A DNA stretch of 64,000 nucleotides from Morchella semilibera (taxonomy: Eukaryota; Ascomycota; Pezizomycetes; Pezizales; Morchellaceae): positions 1,767,973 to 1,831,972 of the forward strand of contig WBVU01000003.1 of assembly GCA_009192285.1 (NCBI GenBank). The letters are read 5' to 3'. The position numbers and the translations under genes were made by a program. Positions 49,822-61,300 of this stretch are shown in pieces (position 1 is the stretch's first letter; the number at the start of each line of letters is the position of its first letter). Below the pieces are notes generated by a model. The model did no database searches. It worked only from the letters and a program-made list of their open reading frames with translations, and had not been told where the DNA came from.

Positions 49822-52505
49822 CTACTTCTGATGCTTCTTCAGCCTCTCCTTCTCATACTCTGCAATGAGCTCCTTCTGCATGTGAGGCGGCGCGGCTGCG
49901 TAGTGCGCGAATTCCATGCTGAACTCCCCCTTGCCCTGGGTACCAGCTCTCAACATGCTTGAGAAGCCAAACATGGCGTTCAGAGAGCACATGGCAGTAA
50001 GGGTGAAGTCCTCCACACCAATATCAGAGTCTTCGATAACAGCGTTGCGCTTGTTCATCAGACCGACAATGTTACCTTGGAACTCGTTGGGGGAAGAAAT
50101 CGACACCTTCATGATTGGCTCGAGGATAACTGGCTTGGCCTCCTTGAAAGCTTTGCGGAATGCTTGCTCAGTGGCCATTTTGAAGGACATTTCAGAGGAG
50201 TCCGTCATGTGAGTAGCACCATCGTTAACAACCATGTGTGTACCAAGGACTCTGTGGCCTACAAGCGGGCCTTTCTCGCAAGAGCGCATGAAACCCTAGG
50301 GACCAGTCAGTAACTGCTATTGGGTACTTAAAACATGGTTATAGCCACCTTCTCACACGCAAACAAGAATTTCTCGGAAATAGTTCCACCAATAACTTCC
50401 TGTTCGAACTTGTTTACGGAGAGATCTCCAGTGGGTTCCATGAATCCCATGACTCTGGCGTAATCACCAGCGCCACCAGTCTGCTTCTTGAGGGTATGGT
50501 CGAACTCAACACGTTCAGTGATGGTTTCTCGGTACGCAACCTCGGGCTTACCAGTTACACAGTCGACGTTATACTCACGACGCATACGCTCGACATAGAT
50601 ATCAAGATGTAGCTCTCCCATCCCTGAGATGATGGTTTGTTGTGATTCGGGATCGACATGGCAGCGGAAAGTAGGGTCCTCACGCTGGAAGCGGTTGATG
50701 GCCTTGGAGAAGTTTGCAGTTTCTTTAGAGTTCTTTGGCGTGATGGAAAGTGAGATGACGGGCTCGGGAACGAACATGGAGGTCTTTATATATCGTTAGT
50801 AAGGAGCAAGATATAAAATGTAAGGGTGGAGGTTACCATAGTGTATGGCAGTCCACCATCAGTGAAAGTATCTCCAGATGCACAATCTACACCAAACACA
50901 GCACAGATCTCACCAGCACCAATCTCTGAAACTTCTTCCATCTCGTTCGAGTGCATTCTAACAATCCTAGGCACCTTGATCTTCTTCTGCGACTTCGCAT
51001 TAAACACATACATACCCTTCTTCAGCATGCCCTGGTACACTCTAATATAAGTCAACTGTCCAAAGTTTCCTTCTTCTAGCTTAAACGCTAGTCCCACGAA
51101 CGGCTCGCTGTTATACGGGATGAGTGAAACTGGTGCCTCGGCTCTGCGTCTATCGAGAGCAAGATTCGGTACTTCAGCCGGATTAGGCAGATAGTCTACT
51201 ACAGCATCAAGCATGGGCTGAACACCCTTATCCGCGAGAGCAGAGCCCATGCACACCGGTGCAAATTTACGCGCAATGGTCTGACGACGGATAGCGGCCT
51301 TGATCTGTTCAACGGAGGGGATCTGCTCCTCGAGCCACAATTCGGCGATCTCATCATCAACATCCGCAAGGGCAGCAATGAGGACGCCACGCTTCTCCTC
51401 GGAGAGAGCTTGGAGGTCTTCCGGGATGTCCTTTTCGACAACATTGATACTGAGGAAATATGAGTAAAGTCCATGGAATTAACAGGGGTAACTCACCCTT
51501 TTGGTCCCTCAAAGTAGAGAGCCTTCATCCTGACCAGATCGACCACACCTTGAAACGAGTCCTCAGAGCCAATGGGGACCTGAATAGCTGCCGCTGGCAA
51601 CTTCAACTTATGGTTGATCTGATCAATTGCCTTCCACGGGTTCGCGCCCATGCGGTCCATCTTGTTCACGAAGCATACTCTCGGTACATCGTATCGTTTC
51701 ATCTGCCTGTCCACGGTGATGGTCTGAGACTGTACGCCACTGACAGCGCACAAAATCATAACCGCACCGTCCAGTACTCGGAGAGCTCTCTCAACCTCAA
51801 TTGTAAAATCGATATGTCCTGGGGTATCAATAAGATTGATGTGGTATTTCTGATCGACGCCATTCTCCTTCTTGAGCCAATCACAGAAGGTCGCCGCGGA
51901 CTGGATGGTAATTCCCTTTTCGCGCTCAAGATCCATAGAGTCCATCTTTGCGCCGACGGCATCTTTACCGCGGACCTCGTGGATGGCCTTTATACGACCT
52001 GTGTAGTAGAGGACGCGCTCAGTGCAAGTGGTTTTTCCGGAGTCAATGTGCGCCTAGGGGAACGTTTAGCAATTTGCTATAAGAAACAAAGCGGAGCACA
52101 ACTAACCGCAATACCAATATTGCGCACTGTCCGTAACCGGGCTGCCTCTGCGGGGTCCATCTTGCTGTGGATCTCCTCCAGAGAGACCAACTCTGGCGGG
52201 TCTTCAGGTCTACCACCAGGGACTCAATTAACATCCTTGGTCTACTACACCCAATTGAACCCAAAAATAAAAATAAAAAAATGGGGAACCTACAAAACAG
52301 CCTCCGCAACACTCGCGTACCCCCTAGTCCTCACCCTCAACGCCGGCAGTGCAGCTCTCGCTAGCACAGGCGCCGCAAACGACGAGACCTGCTTCACAGT
52401 CCCTAATCGTGCAACTGGACGCGCAAGAGGCGCCGTGGCCCGTAGAGTAGAAGAGGAAAAGGACCGGAAGGCCCGACATTGGTATCTGGATATCGCAGCT
52501 CTCAT
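49822..52505 (-). CDS. MEF1: Mitochondrial elongation factor G 1
   Basis: GTPase that translocates tRNA and mRNA on mitoribosomes. Six exons: 52505-52294, 52209-52107, 52053-51497, 51449-50837, 50783-50349, 50295-49822; 797 residues, as expected. The start at 52505 is chosen because it opens an Arg/Ser/Ala-rich presequence ([20 protein letters not shown]) ending near RTRGYA. GTPase motifs: AHIDSGKTT (G1, split from NIGIA by the second intron), [11 protein letters not shown] (G2), DTPGHIDF (G3), NKMDR (G4). Domain II ([21 protein letters not shown]), domain III ([18 protein letters not shown]), domain IV ([19 protein letters not shown]) and domain V follow, ending in KKHQK. All six splice junctions keep phase. 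Confidence 0.95.
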
Positions 52506-53645
52506 GATCGCAATGCTTCCTGGAGCGGAGTTTTGGGGGGGTGCGGATGAATTCGACTTGCTCCAGGGACGGGTGTTAGGGTTGGAAAGAAAAAAAAAGG
52601 GCCGGCAATGTGGGCTGCTTATCTTATCTGATCTAGGTGGGGCAGGCCGAGTGAGAGACCCTAACCCTAATGGCTTCATGGGATGTCACTCATGAGCTTT
52701 TCACAATTGATTAATTGATTGGGTTTGTTTCAAAAATAGGGTGATGTGACGAAACTCTGTGAGGTTTGTATTTGATTTGTTAATATACATACTGCCTCGA
52801 AGATAAAGGCTACGAGAAACAGGGACGTTAAAAAAACCCGAATTTCGTATTGATGGTACCCTCTCATACTACTAATTATAATGTGGGAAGGGAAAAGGAA
52901 GGTATACTCAGCGCTATCTGGTCTCCACTATCCCCTGGCTGTAACCTTATAGAAAGAATATTGGATTGGTTAAGGTTGGGGGTCGCTAATAAAATAAATT
53001 GATTTTTTGTTCGTGCGCTGGACTTGCGGCTCCGTTTCGTCCTAAGCTTTGAGTTGTGACAGTCTCTAAATTGGGGGTTTAATCTTCAGACTCGCACTAA
53101 CTAAAAGGCGGCTCGGGCAAGAGCATGCGTGGGGGGCGGAGAATGTGTCTTGGCGCACGAGTGATTTTATGTGATCCAGTATAGGAGTGTTGCGCCTCAT
53201 TTATCGTTTGTCGTTGACTACATGTATGCGGAGTGGTGTGTGAGCCAGTTCATCGCATCGTCGGGGCTCAATGACTGGTGCTTTTCAGAGGCACAGGGGA
53301 ATCGGTGGATGCATATGGGTGTGCGCTCTTGAAGATTGGCCGGTATATATATATAACTCATTACTACATGTATATCACAGTGGAGTGGTCGATGTGGGCG
53401 TGATAATTACATGTATTTTTTATCAATTGATCAAATTAATAAAGAAAAAAAAGTTAGTCCACCAGAGATCAAACTACCCCATGCGTGACCGACCAGTATC
53501 CGCCCCCTCACAACCACTGACCCACATTGAACTACAGAGTCTGGTACAAAAGTGGGTTTGCGTGACCAAATAGGTACATGTAGTCCTGCTAATTGGCTGT
53601 AAGCGTGGACTGGGGGGCTGTATCCCATAAGCCCTCGAGACAATA

Positions 53646-53772
53646 GAGTGATTTGGCCAATCTCTGTTTTTCAAATTTTGATCTCAAATTTTGAGTTCTT
53701 GGCGGGATTTTCACCAAAGACTATCGCCAAGAACTAAATATTTAGATTCAGAGGTTGTTGGCCAAATCACTC
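53646..53772. mobile_element. MITE-like fold-back element, TA-flanked (127 bp)
   Basis: Perfect 15-bp terminal inverted repeat GAGTGATTTGGCCAA (53646-53660) and its complement (53758-53772), flanked on both sides by TA (53644-53645 and 53773-53774). A second inverted pair inside, AGTTCTTGGCG with CGCCAAGAACT, makes most of the unit a long hairpin. TA duplication and size fit a Tc1/mariner-derived miniature element. No coding capacity. Confidence 0.8.
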
Positions 53773-53929
53773 TAATGCTGACACCTCTGCCCAAAGTGCC
53801 AACAGGTGGCTGGTGCTAATAAATTCTATGTTGCTTGTGGCTTTCGGTTTAAGTATGGGATAAGGTTACCCGTTCTTATAAAATGGTTATGTGGGTTAGG
53901 TTTAAAAGAGCAAAGAAGGTCACCACCAC

Positions 53930-54031
53930 CATTGGTTGTGAGGGATGGATATGGGGTGGTCGTGGAGGAGAGGTTCCCCAGCCGCGCATGGGGGTGGGTT
54001 CGATCCCCACCCCTGGTGGACTAACTTTTTT
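53930..54031 (+). ncRNA. Putative Pol III transcription unit (tRNA-related or SINE head)
   Basis: GGTTCGATCCC at 53997-54007 matches the B-box consensus at 10 of 11 positions and sits in a T-arm-like hairpin (GTGGG, loop TTCGATC, CCCAC). A loose A-box-like TGGTTGTGAGGG lies at 53933-53944, and a T6 terminator starts at 54026. No 7-bp acceptor stem partner for CCCTGGT is found, so it is not a canonical tRNA gene. A tRNA-derived SINE fragment, tRNA pseudogene or unrelated Pol III RNA is possible. Confidence 0.35.
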
Positions 54032-54315
54032 CTTCTTCCCTTTTCCTTTAAGGGCTGATTAATAGGGCTGTTGGTCACACAAGACCCACTTTTGCAATAA
54101 TTCTACTAGACTTCGTACACCGTCCTTAGGCCCCTCAACACTCCTGCTGTAAGAGAGTAACGCAACCACGGGAGGGGACTTTCGGTGCCATCTTCTCAGT
54201 TATGATACCACATAGTAACATGCACACCAAAGCCCCACAAAATTAATCGTTACCAGCAAAAAAAAATAAAGTCACCATTGGAATCCTGCTAGAAAAACAA
54301 GCAAAGCTAACCTAT

Positions 54316-56025
54316 CTAACCTTGAAGATTTCCAACACCACCGAATGTGATACTCTTGATGACCGTGTACTCCTCAATTCCGTACTTACTACCCTCTCTT
54401 CCAAAGCCACTCTCCTTTACGCCTCCGAAAGGTGAAACAGTATCACTGATGATTCCTGTGTTGACACCCACCATGCCGACTATTTATCATTAGCACAAGT
54501 TACTGGTGTTAGAGAGGGTGAGAGTGACAAACCTTCAAGAGCCTCAGCCACGCGCCAGATACGCCCAATATCACTACTAAAGAAGTACCCAGCAAGTCCA
54601 ACTTCGGTGTTATTAGCAAGTTCCACCACCTCCTTCTCCGTTTTAAATTTGTAGACTCCTGCCACAGGCCCAAATGTCTCCTCGCTCGAGATCCTCATAT
54701 CCTTCGTCATGTCCTTCAGGACTGTAGGCTCGAAGAAGTTTGGCCCTAGCTCACTTACACCACCGCCTACCACTGCCTCCGCACCCTTTCCCACTGCATC
54801 ATCAACATGCTCGCGGGCCTTCTTTACGGCCCGGTCATGGATCAACGGTCCATGCGTGTTATTGCCATCAAACCCACTTCCAACCCGGAAACCACGAACC
54901 TTCTCGGCAAATTTGGCCACAAACTCATCGTAGATGCCCTCCTGAACATAAATACGGTTTGCACACACGCACGTCTGTCCCGACGACCGGAACTTGCAGC
55001 CAATCGCGCCCGCAACGGCCGCATCAACGTTTGCATCGTCGAAAACGATAAACGGAGCGTTTCCGCCCAACTCAAACGACAGCTTCTTGAGTGTCCCGGC
55101 GCACTGCTTCATCAGCAGTTTCCCAACGAGCGTCGAGCCTGTAAATGAGAGCTTCTTGATCACGGGGTTAACGCAAAGCTCTTCACCGACCGCGGCGGTG
55201 TTCTCGGACGCCGTAATGATGTTCACGACACCCGGCGGGATCCCAGCACGCACTGCCAGCTCCGCGAGCGCCAACGAGGTCAGTGGTGTTTCGGCGGGCG
55301 CCTTTGCGACGATGGTGCAGCCTGCTGCAATGGCGGGGCCCATCTTGCGGGTGATCATTGCTGCGGGGAAGTTCCACGGTGTGATGAGCGCGCAGACGCC
55401 AACGGGCTGGCGGATGGTCACCACGCGGTTCCCGCGCACAGAGGATGGAATGGTGTCGCCGTAGAGGCGTGGGGCCTCCTCTGAGAACCACTCGAGGAAG
55501 GAGGCGGCGTATGCGACTTCTCCACGGGCGTCGGCTGTGGGCTTGCCGTTCTCGAGGGTAATGAGGGTTGCGAGGTCATCGGCGTTTGCTAGCATCTGGT
55601 CGTGCCATGCGCGCAAAAGGCGGGCACGCTCACGAGGGAGGGTGTGGCGGAAGGATTGAAGGGCTGTAGAGGCGGCGGTGATGGCCGTGCGGGTTTCGGC
55701 TACAGTAAGCTCAGGGATATTGGCGATAGGGCTGTTGTTGGCAGGGTCGGTGACGGTGAAGGTCTTGCCATTGGGGGAGGAGATGAATTGGCCATTGATG
55801 AAGGCAGCTTCCTTCAGGAGGGAAGGGTCTTTGAGCTAAGGTGAGTAATTAGCTACTTATAGACTATGGAATAAATACTGTGTACTAAAGAGGGATCACT
55901 CCAGTCGATGATATGCTACCTACTTTTGGGACATTGTGTGTAGAGAGAGACATCTTTAGAATTGTATGAGGATTTGCCTGGAAGAATGGACGGAGAACTC
56001 TGGGACGAGTAAAGAGTCGCAGCAT
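54316..56025 (-). CDS. UGA2: Succinate-semialdehyde dehydrogenase (GABA catabolism)
   Basis: Oxidises succinate semialdehyde to succinate in the GABA shunt. Exons 56025-55924, 55835-54533, 54479-54316; 522 residues. Aldehyde dehydrogenase hallmarks: [21 protein letters not shown], cofactor-site FTGSTLVGK, catalytic Glu in [10 protein letters not shown], catalytic Cys in [13 protein letters not shown], and [19 protein letters not shown] at the end. The CVC pair matches the redox-switch Cys pair known in mammalian SSADH. The first 24 residues ([16 protein letters not shown]...) resemble a mitochondrial presequence. A second Met at 55953 ([10 protein letters not shown]) would give a form without it; a TATATATA stretch at 56034-56041 lies only about 10 bp before the first ATG, so either start may be used. 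Confidence 0.88.
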
Positions 56026-56483
56026 CACTGGTTTATATATAGCAGATTTCGGGAAGCTGTGATAACTAGCATGTACGTGCTAACAGCCAGATAGAACTAT
56101 AGTGGTAGATGCGGGGAAATAACAATTGTGGAGTGTGCTTACTCCCCGGCGTGATAATATCACAGGCAAGTAAAGGTAAGGAGGGTACGGAGTGGAGTTG
56201 AAGTTGCAGTTGGTGATGCCTCGGGATAGCCTATTACGACATCATGCAGCCTCACCTGCAATGATCATCAAGCAAGACGATTGCTTTTGCCGAGGTACGG
56301 CATGGTTCAGACGGCAAGGGGGGGTAAGGGGTAAGTACGGATTGCTTGATAATCATAGAGTGTCTTAAGTCGAGAAGAAGCAATTCGTAGAAAAGTAATG
56401 TTTTATGTACTCTGCCCCACATTTTGATATCAGAGGTGGGGGCGGGGGGGGTGCCAATGATAGGTTGGATAAAAGGAGAGCTA

Positions 56484-56745
56484 AGTACATGTACTTTCTA
56501 CTCTAGGCTCCTGTGTACATGTACATGTATGTACATGTAGTGTATTCTGACTGTTTCTTGGTTTGTTTTGCTAGTGAAGTCTGAAGGTAGAGAGCTTCTT
56601 TGGGGAAGATGGTATTTGCCATAGAGCTCCAGTCTCCATGCACAGAGTATTTTACATGTTACAGGTATCATGGGTTGGTGATTGAATCGCTCCCCTGTCC
56701 GCTTCCAATGTAGAGTGTCAAACTACATGTACATGTACAGTACCG
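56484..56745. repeat. Cluster of TACATGTA palindromes
   Basis: Six copies of TACATGTA within 260 bp (one at 56484, three overlapping or adjacent at 56515-56540, two at 56731-56744), in the divergent promoter region between the dehydrogenase and SSC1. Part of a window-wide excess of this octamer in non-coding DNA. Confidence 0.85.
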
Positions 56746-56939
56746 TATGTAAGGCCTTGTTGGACTTTGAGGTTGAAAGATCAGAACTCCGTTGATGACT
56801 AATCACTGTGAAAATGCTCCGCAACTCCGGCCGACAATCTCGACGGTAAAGTCGCCGACCGAACACCAGGACTTGCCACGGGTATGGCTTCTATGTGGGG
56901 TATCATGGTGAGCTTTCTCAAACCGTGTTTCGAAGGCCT

Positions 56940-56959
56940 GTTCCCGAAACATCCAGAAA
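56940..56959 (+). promoter_or_regulatory. Candidate heat-shock element upstream of SSC1
   Basis: GTTCCCGAAACATCCAGAAA reads as four consecutive 5-bp HSE units (nTTCn-nGAAn-nTTCn-nGAAn) with one mismatch (ATC for TTC in the third). It lies about 480 bp before the SSC1 ATG. A shorter GAAGTTTC pair is at 57066-57073. Hsf1 control of mitochondrial Hsp70 is known in fungi; use of this site is inference. Confidence 0.45.
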
Positions 56960-57437
56960 CGTTGAGCCCCACCGAGTGACAGACTATGATCTCTAGAAAG
57001 ACACGAATGTTTACGCTTCTGATTGGTTAGAATGGAGAATAAACAATTCGGAAAATCAGGCATCTGAAGTTTCAAACTATGTTTTCCACAGACAAAAATT
57101 TACATTTTTCCTGTATGACTGGGGGCGGCGGTGTGTGGCGCGTACCGTAGGTTCCAGCGGATTCTGTCGGCACCGTTGCTGATTCCTCTTTCGGTTTCGG
57201 CACAAAAAAAAAGTTGGGGACGAAATTTTTTCGCTGCAACCAACCGTACTCGAGTGCAAGGGAAAAAAAAGTTCATAAGGTCATCGCAACCACCCGCTTC
57301 CTCATCTCCCTCGCAGAACACCCCCCATCACCTCTTCTTCCCACGATCATCTTCATCGTTGATTAATCCCTTTCACTTGTTGTCAACGGAAGGCCTTTTT
57401 TTTTCTTTGTTTCAGTCCTCTATATATCATTGTCATA

Positions 57438-59715
57438 ATGGTTCTTTCAAGAGTTGCCCGTGCTGTGAGTATTTCGTCACCACTTACTGACTGATGTCGA
57501 TGGGGTATTTTTATCTACTCGACAACGACGCTGATAGAGGTTTTCTTTCCACAGGCTCCCCGGGCTGCCCCTTCATTGAGGTCCTTTATCAAGCCTAATG
57601 TCACTCGCCCTTCACTATCCGCATTCTCGCGGTTCAACTCATCTGAGCCCAAGGTTCAGGGACAGGTCATCGGTATTGATTTGGGTGAGTTTTACAGTCT
57701 TTTTGAGGGATTGGCATACATCATGAAATTCAATTCCAGATAATTATAATTTCTGGTTCATTTTAACTAACTTTGGTTTTTCATAGGTACAACCAACTCT
57801 GCCGTCTCCGTAATGGAGGGAAAGGTCCCCCGTGTCATTGAGAACTCTGAGGGTGAGAAATATTTTCCCCTCCCCCACGTTCCCTCCGTCTTACCCGAAA
57901 AATTGCTAACCGACTCCCGAAGGTGCCCGCACCACCCCCTCCGTTGTCGCATTCACTCAGGATGGCGAGCGTCTCGTTGGTATTGCGGCCAAGCGTCAGG
58001 CCGTTGTTAACCCCGAGAACACTCTCTTCGCCACCAAGCGTCTCATCGGTCGTAAGTTCACCGACCCTGAGGTTCAGAAGGATATCGCGCAGGTTCCTTT
58101 CAAGATTGTCCAGCACACCAATGGAGATGCTTGGGTTGAGGCTCGTGGCCAGAAGTACTCTCCTTCGCAGGTTGGAGGTTTCGTCTTGAACAAGATGAAG
58201 GAGACCGCTGAGGCCTACCTCAGCAAGCCCATCAAGAACGCCGTTGTCACTGTTCCCGCTTACTTCAACGACTCCCAGCGTCAGGCCACCAAGGATGCCG
58301 GTCAGATTGCTGGGTTGAACGTTCTCCGTGTTGTCAACGAACCCACCGCTGCTGCTCTTGCCTATGGTCTTGAGAAGGATGCCGACCGTATTGTTGCTGT
58401 CTTCGATCTTGGTGGTGGTACTTTCGATGTCTCCATCCTTGAGATTCAAAAGGGTGTGTTCGAGGTCAAATCCACCAACGGTGACACCCATCTCGGTGGT
58501 GAGGACTTTGACATTGTCCTTGTTCGCCACCTTGTCCAGCAGTTCAAGAAGGACTCTGGCATTGATCTCTCTGGGGACCGCATGGCCATCCAGCGTATCC
58601 GTGAGGCTGCTGAGAAGGCCAAGATGGAACTCTCATCTGCTCTCCAGACCGACATCAACCTTCCTTTCATCACTGCTGATGCCTCCGGCCCTAAGCACAT
58701 CAACCAGAAGCTCACTCGTGCCCAGTTCGAGGCTCTCGTCGACCCTCTTATCCAGAAGACCATCGAGCCTTCCCGCAAGGCTCTTAAGGATGCTGGCCTT
58801 AAGGCTTCTGAGATCCAGGAAGTTATCCTTGTCGGTGGTATGACCCGTATGCCCAAGGTTGCTGAGACCGTCAAGAGCGTTTTCGGACGTGACCCTGCTA
58901 AGTCTGTCAACCCCGACGAGGCTGTCTCCATTGGTGCCGCTATCCAGGGAGGTGTTCTCGCTGGTGAGGTTATGGACGTTCTTTTGCTCGATGTTACCCC
59001 CTTGTCTCTCGGTATCGAGACCCTTGGTGGAGTCTTCACACGTCTGATCAACCGCAACACCACCATCCCTACCAAGAAGTCCCAGGTCTTCTCTACTGCC
59101 GCCGACTACCAGACCGCCGTTGAGATCAAGGTCTACCAGGGAGAGCGTGAACTCGTCCGTGACAACAAGCTCCTCGGAAACTTCCAGCTTGTTGGAATCC
59201 CCCCGGCCCACCGTGGTGTCCCCCAGATCGAGGTTACCTTCGATATTGACGCCGACTCCATTGTCCACGTTTCCGCCAAGGACAAGGCCACCAACAAGGA
59301 CCAGTCAATTACTATTGCCTCAGGCTCTGGTCTTTCAGACTCTGAGATCCAATCCATGATAGACGATGCCGAGCGTTACCAGGCTGCCGACAAGGACCGC
59401 AAGGAAGCCATTGAGTCTGCCAACCGTGCCGACTCTGTCATCAACGATACCGAGAAGGCCCTCAAGGAGTTTGAGGACAAGCTCGACAAGACCGAGGCCT
59501 CCACCATCAAGGAGAAGATCACTTCCCTCAGGGAGTTGGTTGTCAAAGCCCAGTCTGGCGAGGGTAGTGTCACCGCTGAGGAGCTCAAGGCCCAGACCGA
59601 TGCCGTCCAGACCGCATCTTTGACCCTCTTCGACAAGATGCACCGTGCTAGAGCCGATCAGCAGAATGCTCCCCCCGCCGATGAGGCTAAGCCCGAGGGC
59701 GAGAAGAAGGAGTAA
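57438..59715 (+). CDS. SSC1: Mitochondrial Hsp70 (import motor and matrix chaperone)
   Basis: ATP-driven chaperone that pulls precursors through TIM23 and folds matrix proteins. Exons 57438-57464, 57555-57684, 57787-57852, 57923-59715; 671 residues. The N-terminus [20 protein letters not shown] is an Arg/Ser/Ala presequence. Hsp70 signatures: [57 protein letters not shown]. The ATPase is split by three short introns in its first 100 codons, while the rest is one exon. The substrate-binding domain includes [16 protein letters not shown], and the lid ends in a charged [13 protein letters not shown] tail. Codon usage is strongly C-biased, as expected for an abundant protein. HSE-like motifs lie upstream. 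Confidence 0.96.
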
Positions 59716-61300
59716 ATGTAGCGCACTAGGAGCATAAAAAACAAAAGAAATTATCTGGAAATGAATAAATGTCTGGGAGCATAATGTGAAGGGGAGGAAA
59801 AAAGTACGTCAGGGGATTGTCTTTTCTTCGGAGGTTTCTGAAAAAAAAAAGGGAGGGACGGAAAAAAGGATTTTGCTTTTAGATGTATTGCATGTTTTTT
59901 TTTATCTCCCACCCATCCTCCTCTCTGGATGTGCTTTACTTCTCTTTCTGTGTATGAATTTCTCCTTTCCCTTTTTCCTTTTATCATCTCATGGGGTCTT
60001 ATGTGTATTTTTTCGACTTTTCTTTTGGTGTCGGGTCATGCATTTGCTATTGCTGCTACTACTTGTGTTCATAACTTTTTTTTTTTTTTTCCCACTGTTC
60101 CGTCTTTTTCTACCCCTTTTCTCACTGCATGCGCAGTGGCGGTGGGTGTTTTGTATAAAGATGATCGATCTCTCCGCTCTAATGGTGTGTAAATACAACC
60201 TTTTTTTTTTTTTTAAACTTCTTCTATGGAAATCATCGAGTGCCTAGGCGTGATGCACGAGTGATGGGCTGTGTCGTTGACGTTACCATCGCCATCCTCA
60301 TAACCAAACCGCTATGAAGCCTGCTTGTATGTACTACATGTAATTGAACATGATGTACCCACTCTTGGGCTTGCTTATGCGTATCGTATGCAGGCGGCCT
60401 CTGGGGGGGGGGGGGGGTAAAACCCCAAAATTTGATCCGTTTAGGATCGCCCATACATACATGTACTTACGCGGGAGGATTCCATGTGTTTAGGGGGGGT
60501 TATAAGAATGTTAAAATGGGAATTTCACCTGTCGCTTCTTACTATTTTGTTGCATGTTTGTTTTCAAACTGCCATACGTGTTTTAGTAGTTGGGGGGGGG
60601 GGCTACGGCGACGGCCTTTTCTGTTCCCTTTGCGCGCCGCAGACGTCTGATACTTATACCACTACATGACTACGTCCAGTTCTGGGGCCGGGGGCACTGT
60701 AGGTACTACATATACCTACTGTGCTAGAGCGCACCACCGCCACGGAAAAAAAAAAAAGAGAGAGCCATTGTCTCCTCCTCCTCAGGCCTTTGCTTGCTTG
60801 CGGGTGTGCCTACGTTGCAGAAACGTAGGCGCTGAACAGCACAGGGGTTGGAATATCCCCCTCCGCTGGTTTTCTTATATTGTCCTTGTCCTGTGGTTTG
60901 GGTTCACGTGGGACGGTTTGTGGGGTTTTGTTGTTTATTAGTAAAAAATGGGAAAGAAAGGAAAGGGGAGGAGGGGGGAAAGGGGAGGAAGGGTTAGTAG
61001 GTCTACAAAGTCTAAGGGTTACATACTGTGTGTGTGTGGGGGGGGGGGGGGGGGCTACTTACCCATGTGTTTTACAATTAAACAAAAAAAGAAAACTCGA
61101 AAACTCACCTATGCTACTGAACGGCGAGATAACGATACTAAACCACAACCCCACAGTCAGTCTAACATTCAGAGGGAAAGTTATATGATGGTAACGGTGA
61201 TGTGATAAAGAAAGGTAAAAGGGAAAGGGGAAGGGAAAGGGGGGTTGCTCAGATGGCCGTTCAATTGCTTAACCATGTATGAAAGTCTTGCAAAGTTTGA
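59716..61300. other. Intergenic, SSC1 3' side
   Basis: T-rich to 60230 (3' UTR of SSC1). TACATGTA at about 60338 and 60461. Unusual G runs: about 15 nt near 60402, 9 or more near 60594, 16 near 61038. No supported gene. Confidence 0.5.

Larger units (their letters stand above)
52506..54315. other. Intergenic 1.8 kb with small mobile or Pol III-like structures
   Basis: Upstream side of MEF1 and downstream side of the dehydrogenase gene. Contains TACATGTA at about 53220, 53365, 53408 and 53576, a MITE (53646-53772) and a B-box/terminator unit (53930-54031), listed separately. No protein gene supported. Confidence 0.6.

Noticed and set aside
51460-52695. 411-codon open frame (+) opposite MEF1
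   Set aside because: Antisense shadow of MEF1 exons and introns; MEF1 has every EF-G motif and consistent splice phases on the minus strand.
53806-54024. 72-codon frame (+)
   Set aside because: Overlaps the B-box/terminator unit and has no coding bias; better explained as a Pol III-like element.
57835-59643. Long antisense frames opposite SSC1
   Set aside because: Shadows caused by the strong C-biased codon usage of the Hsp70 gene.
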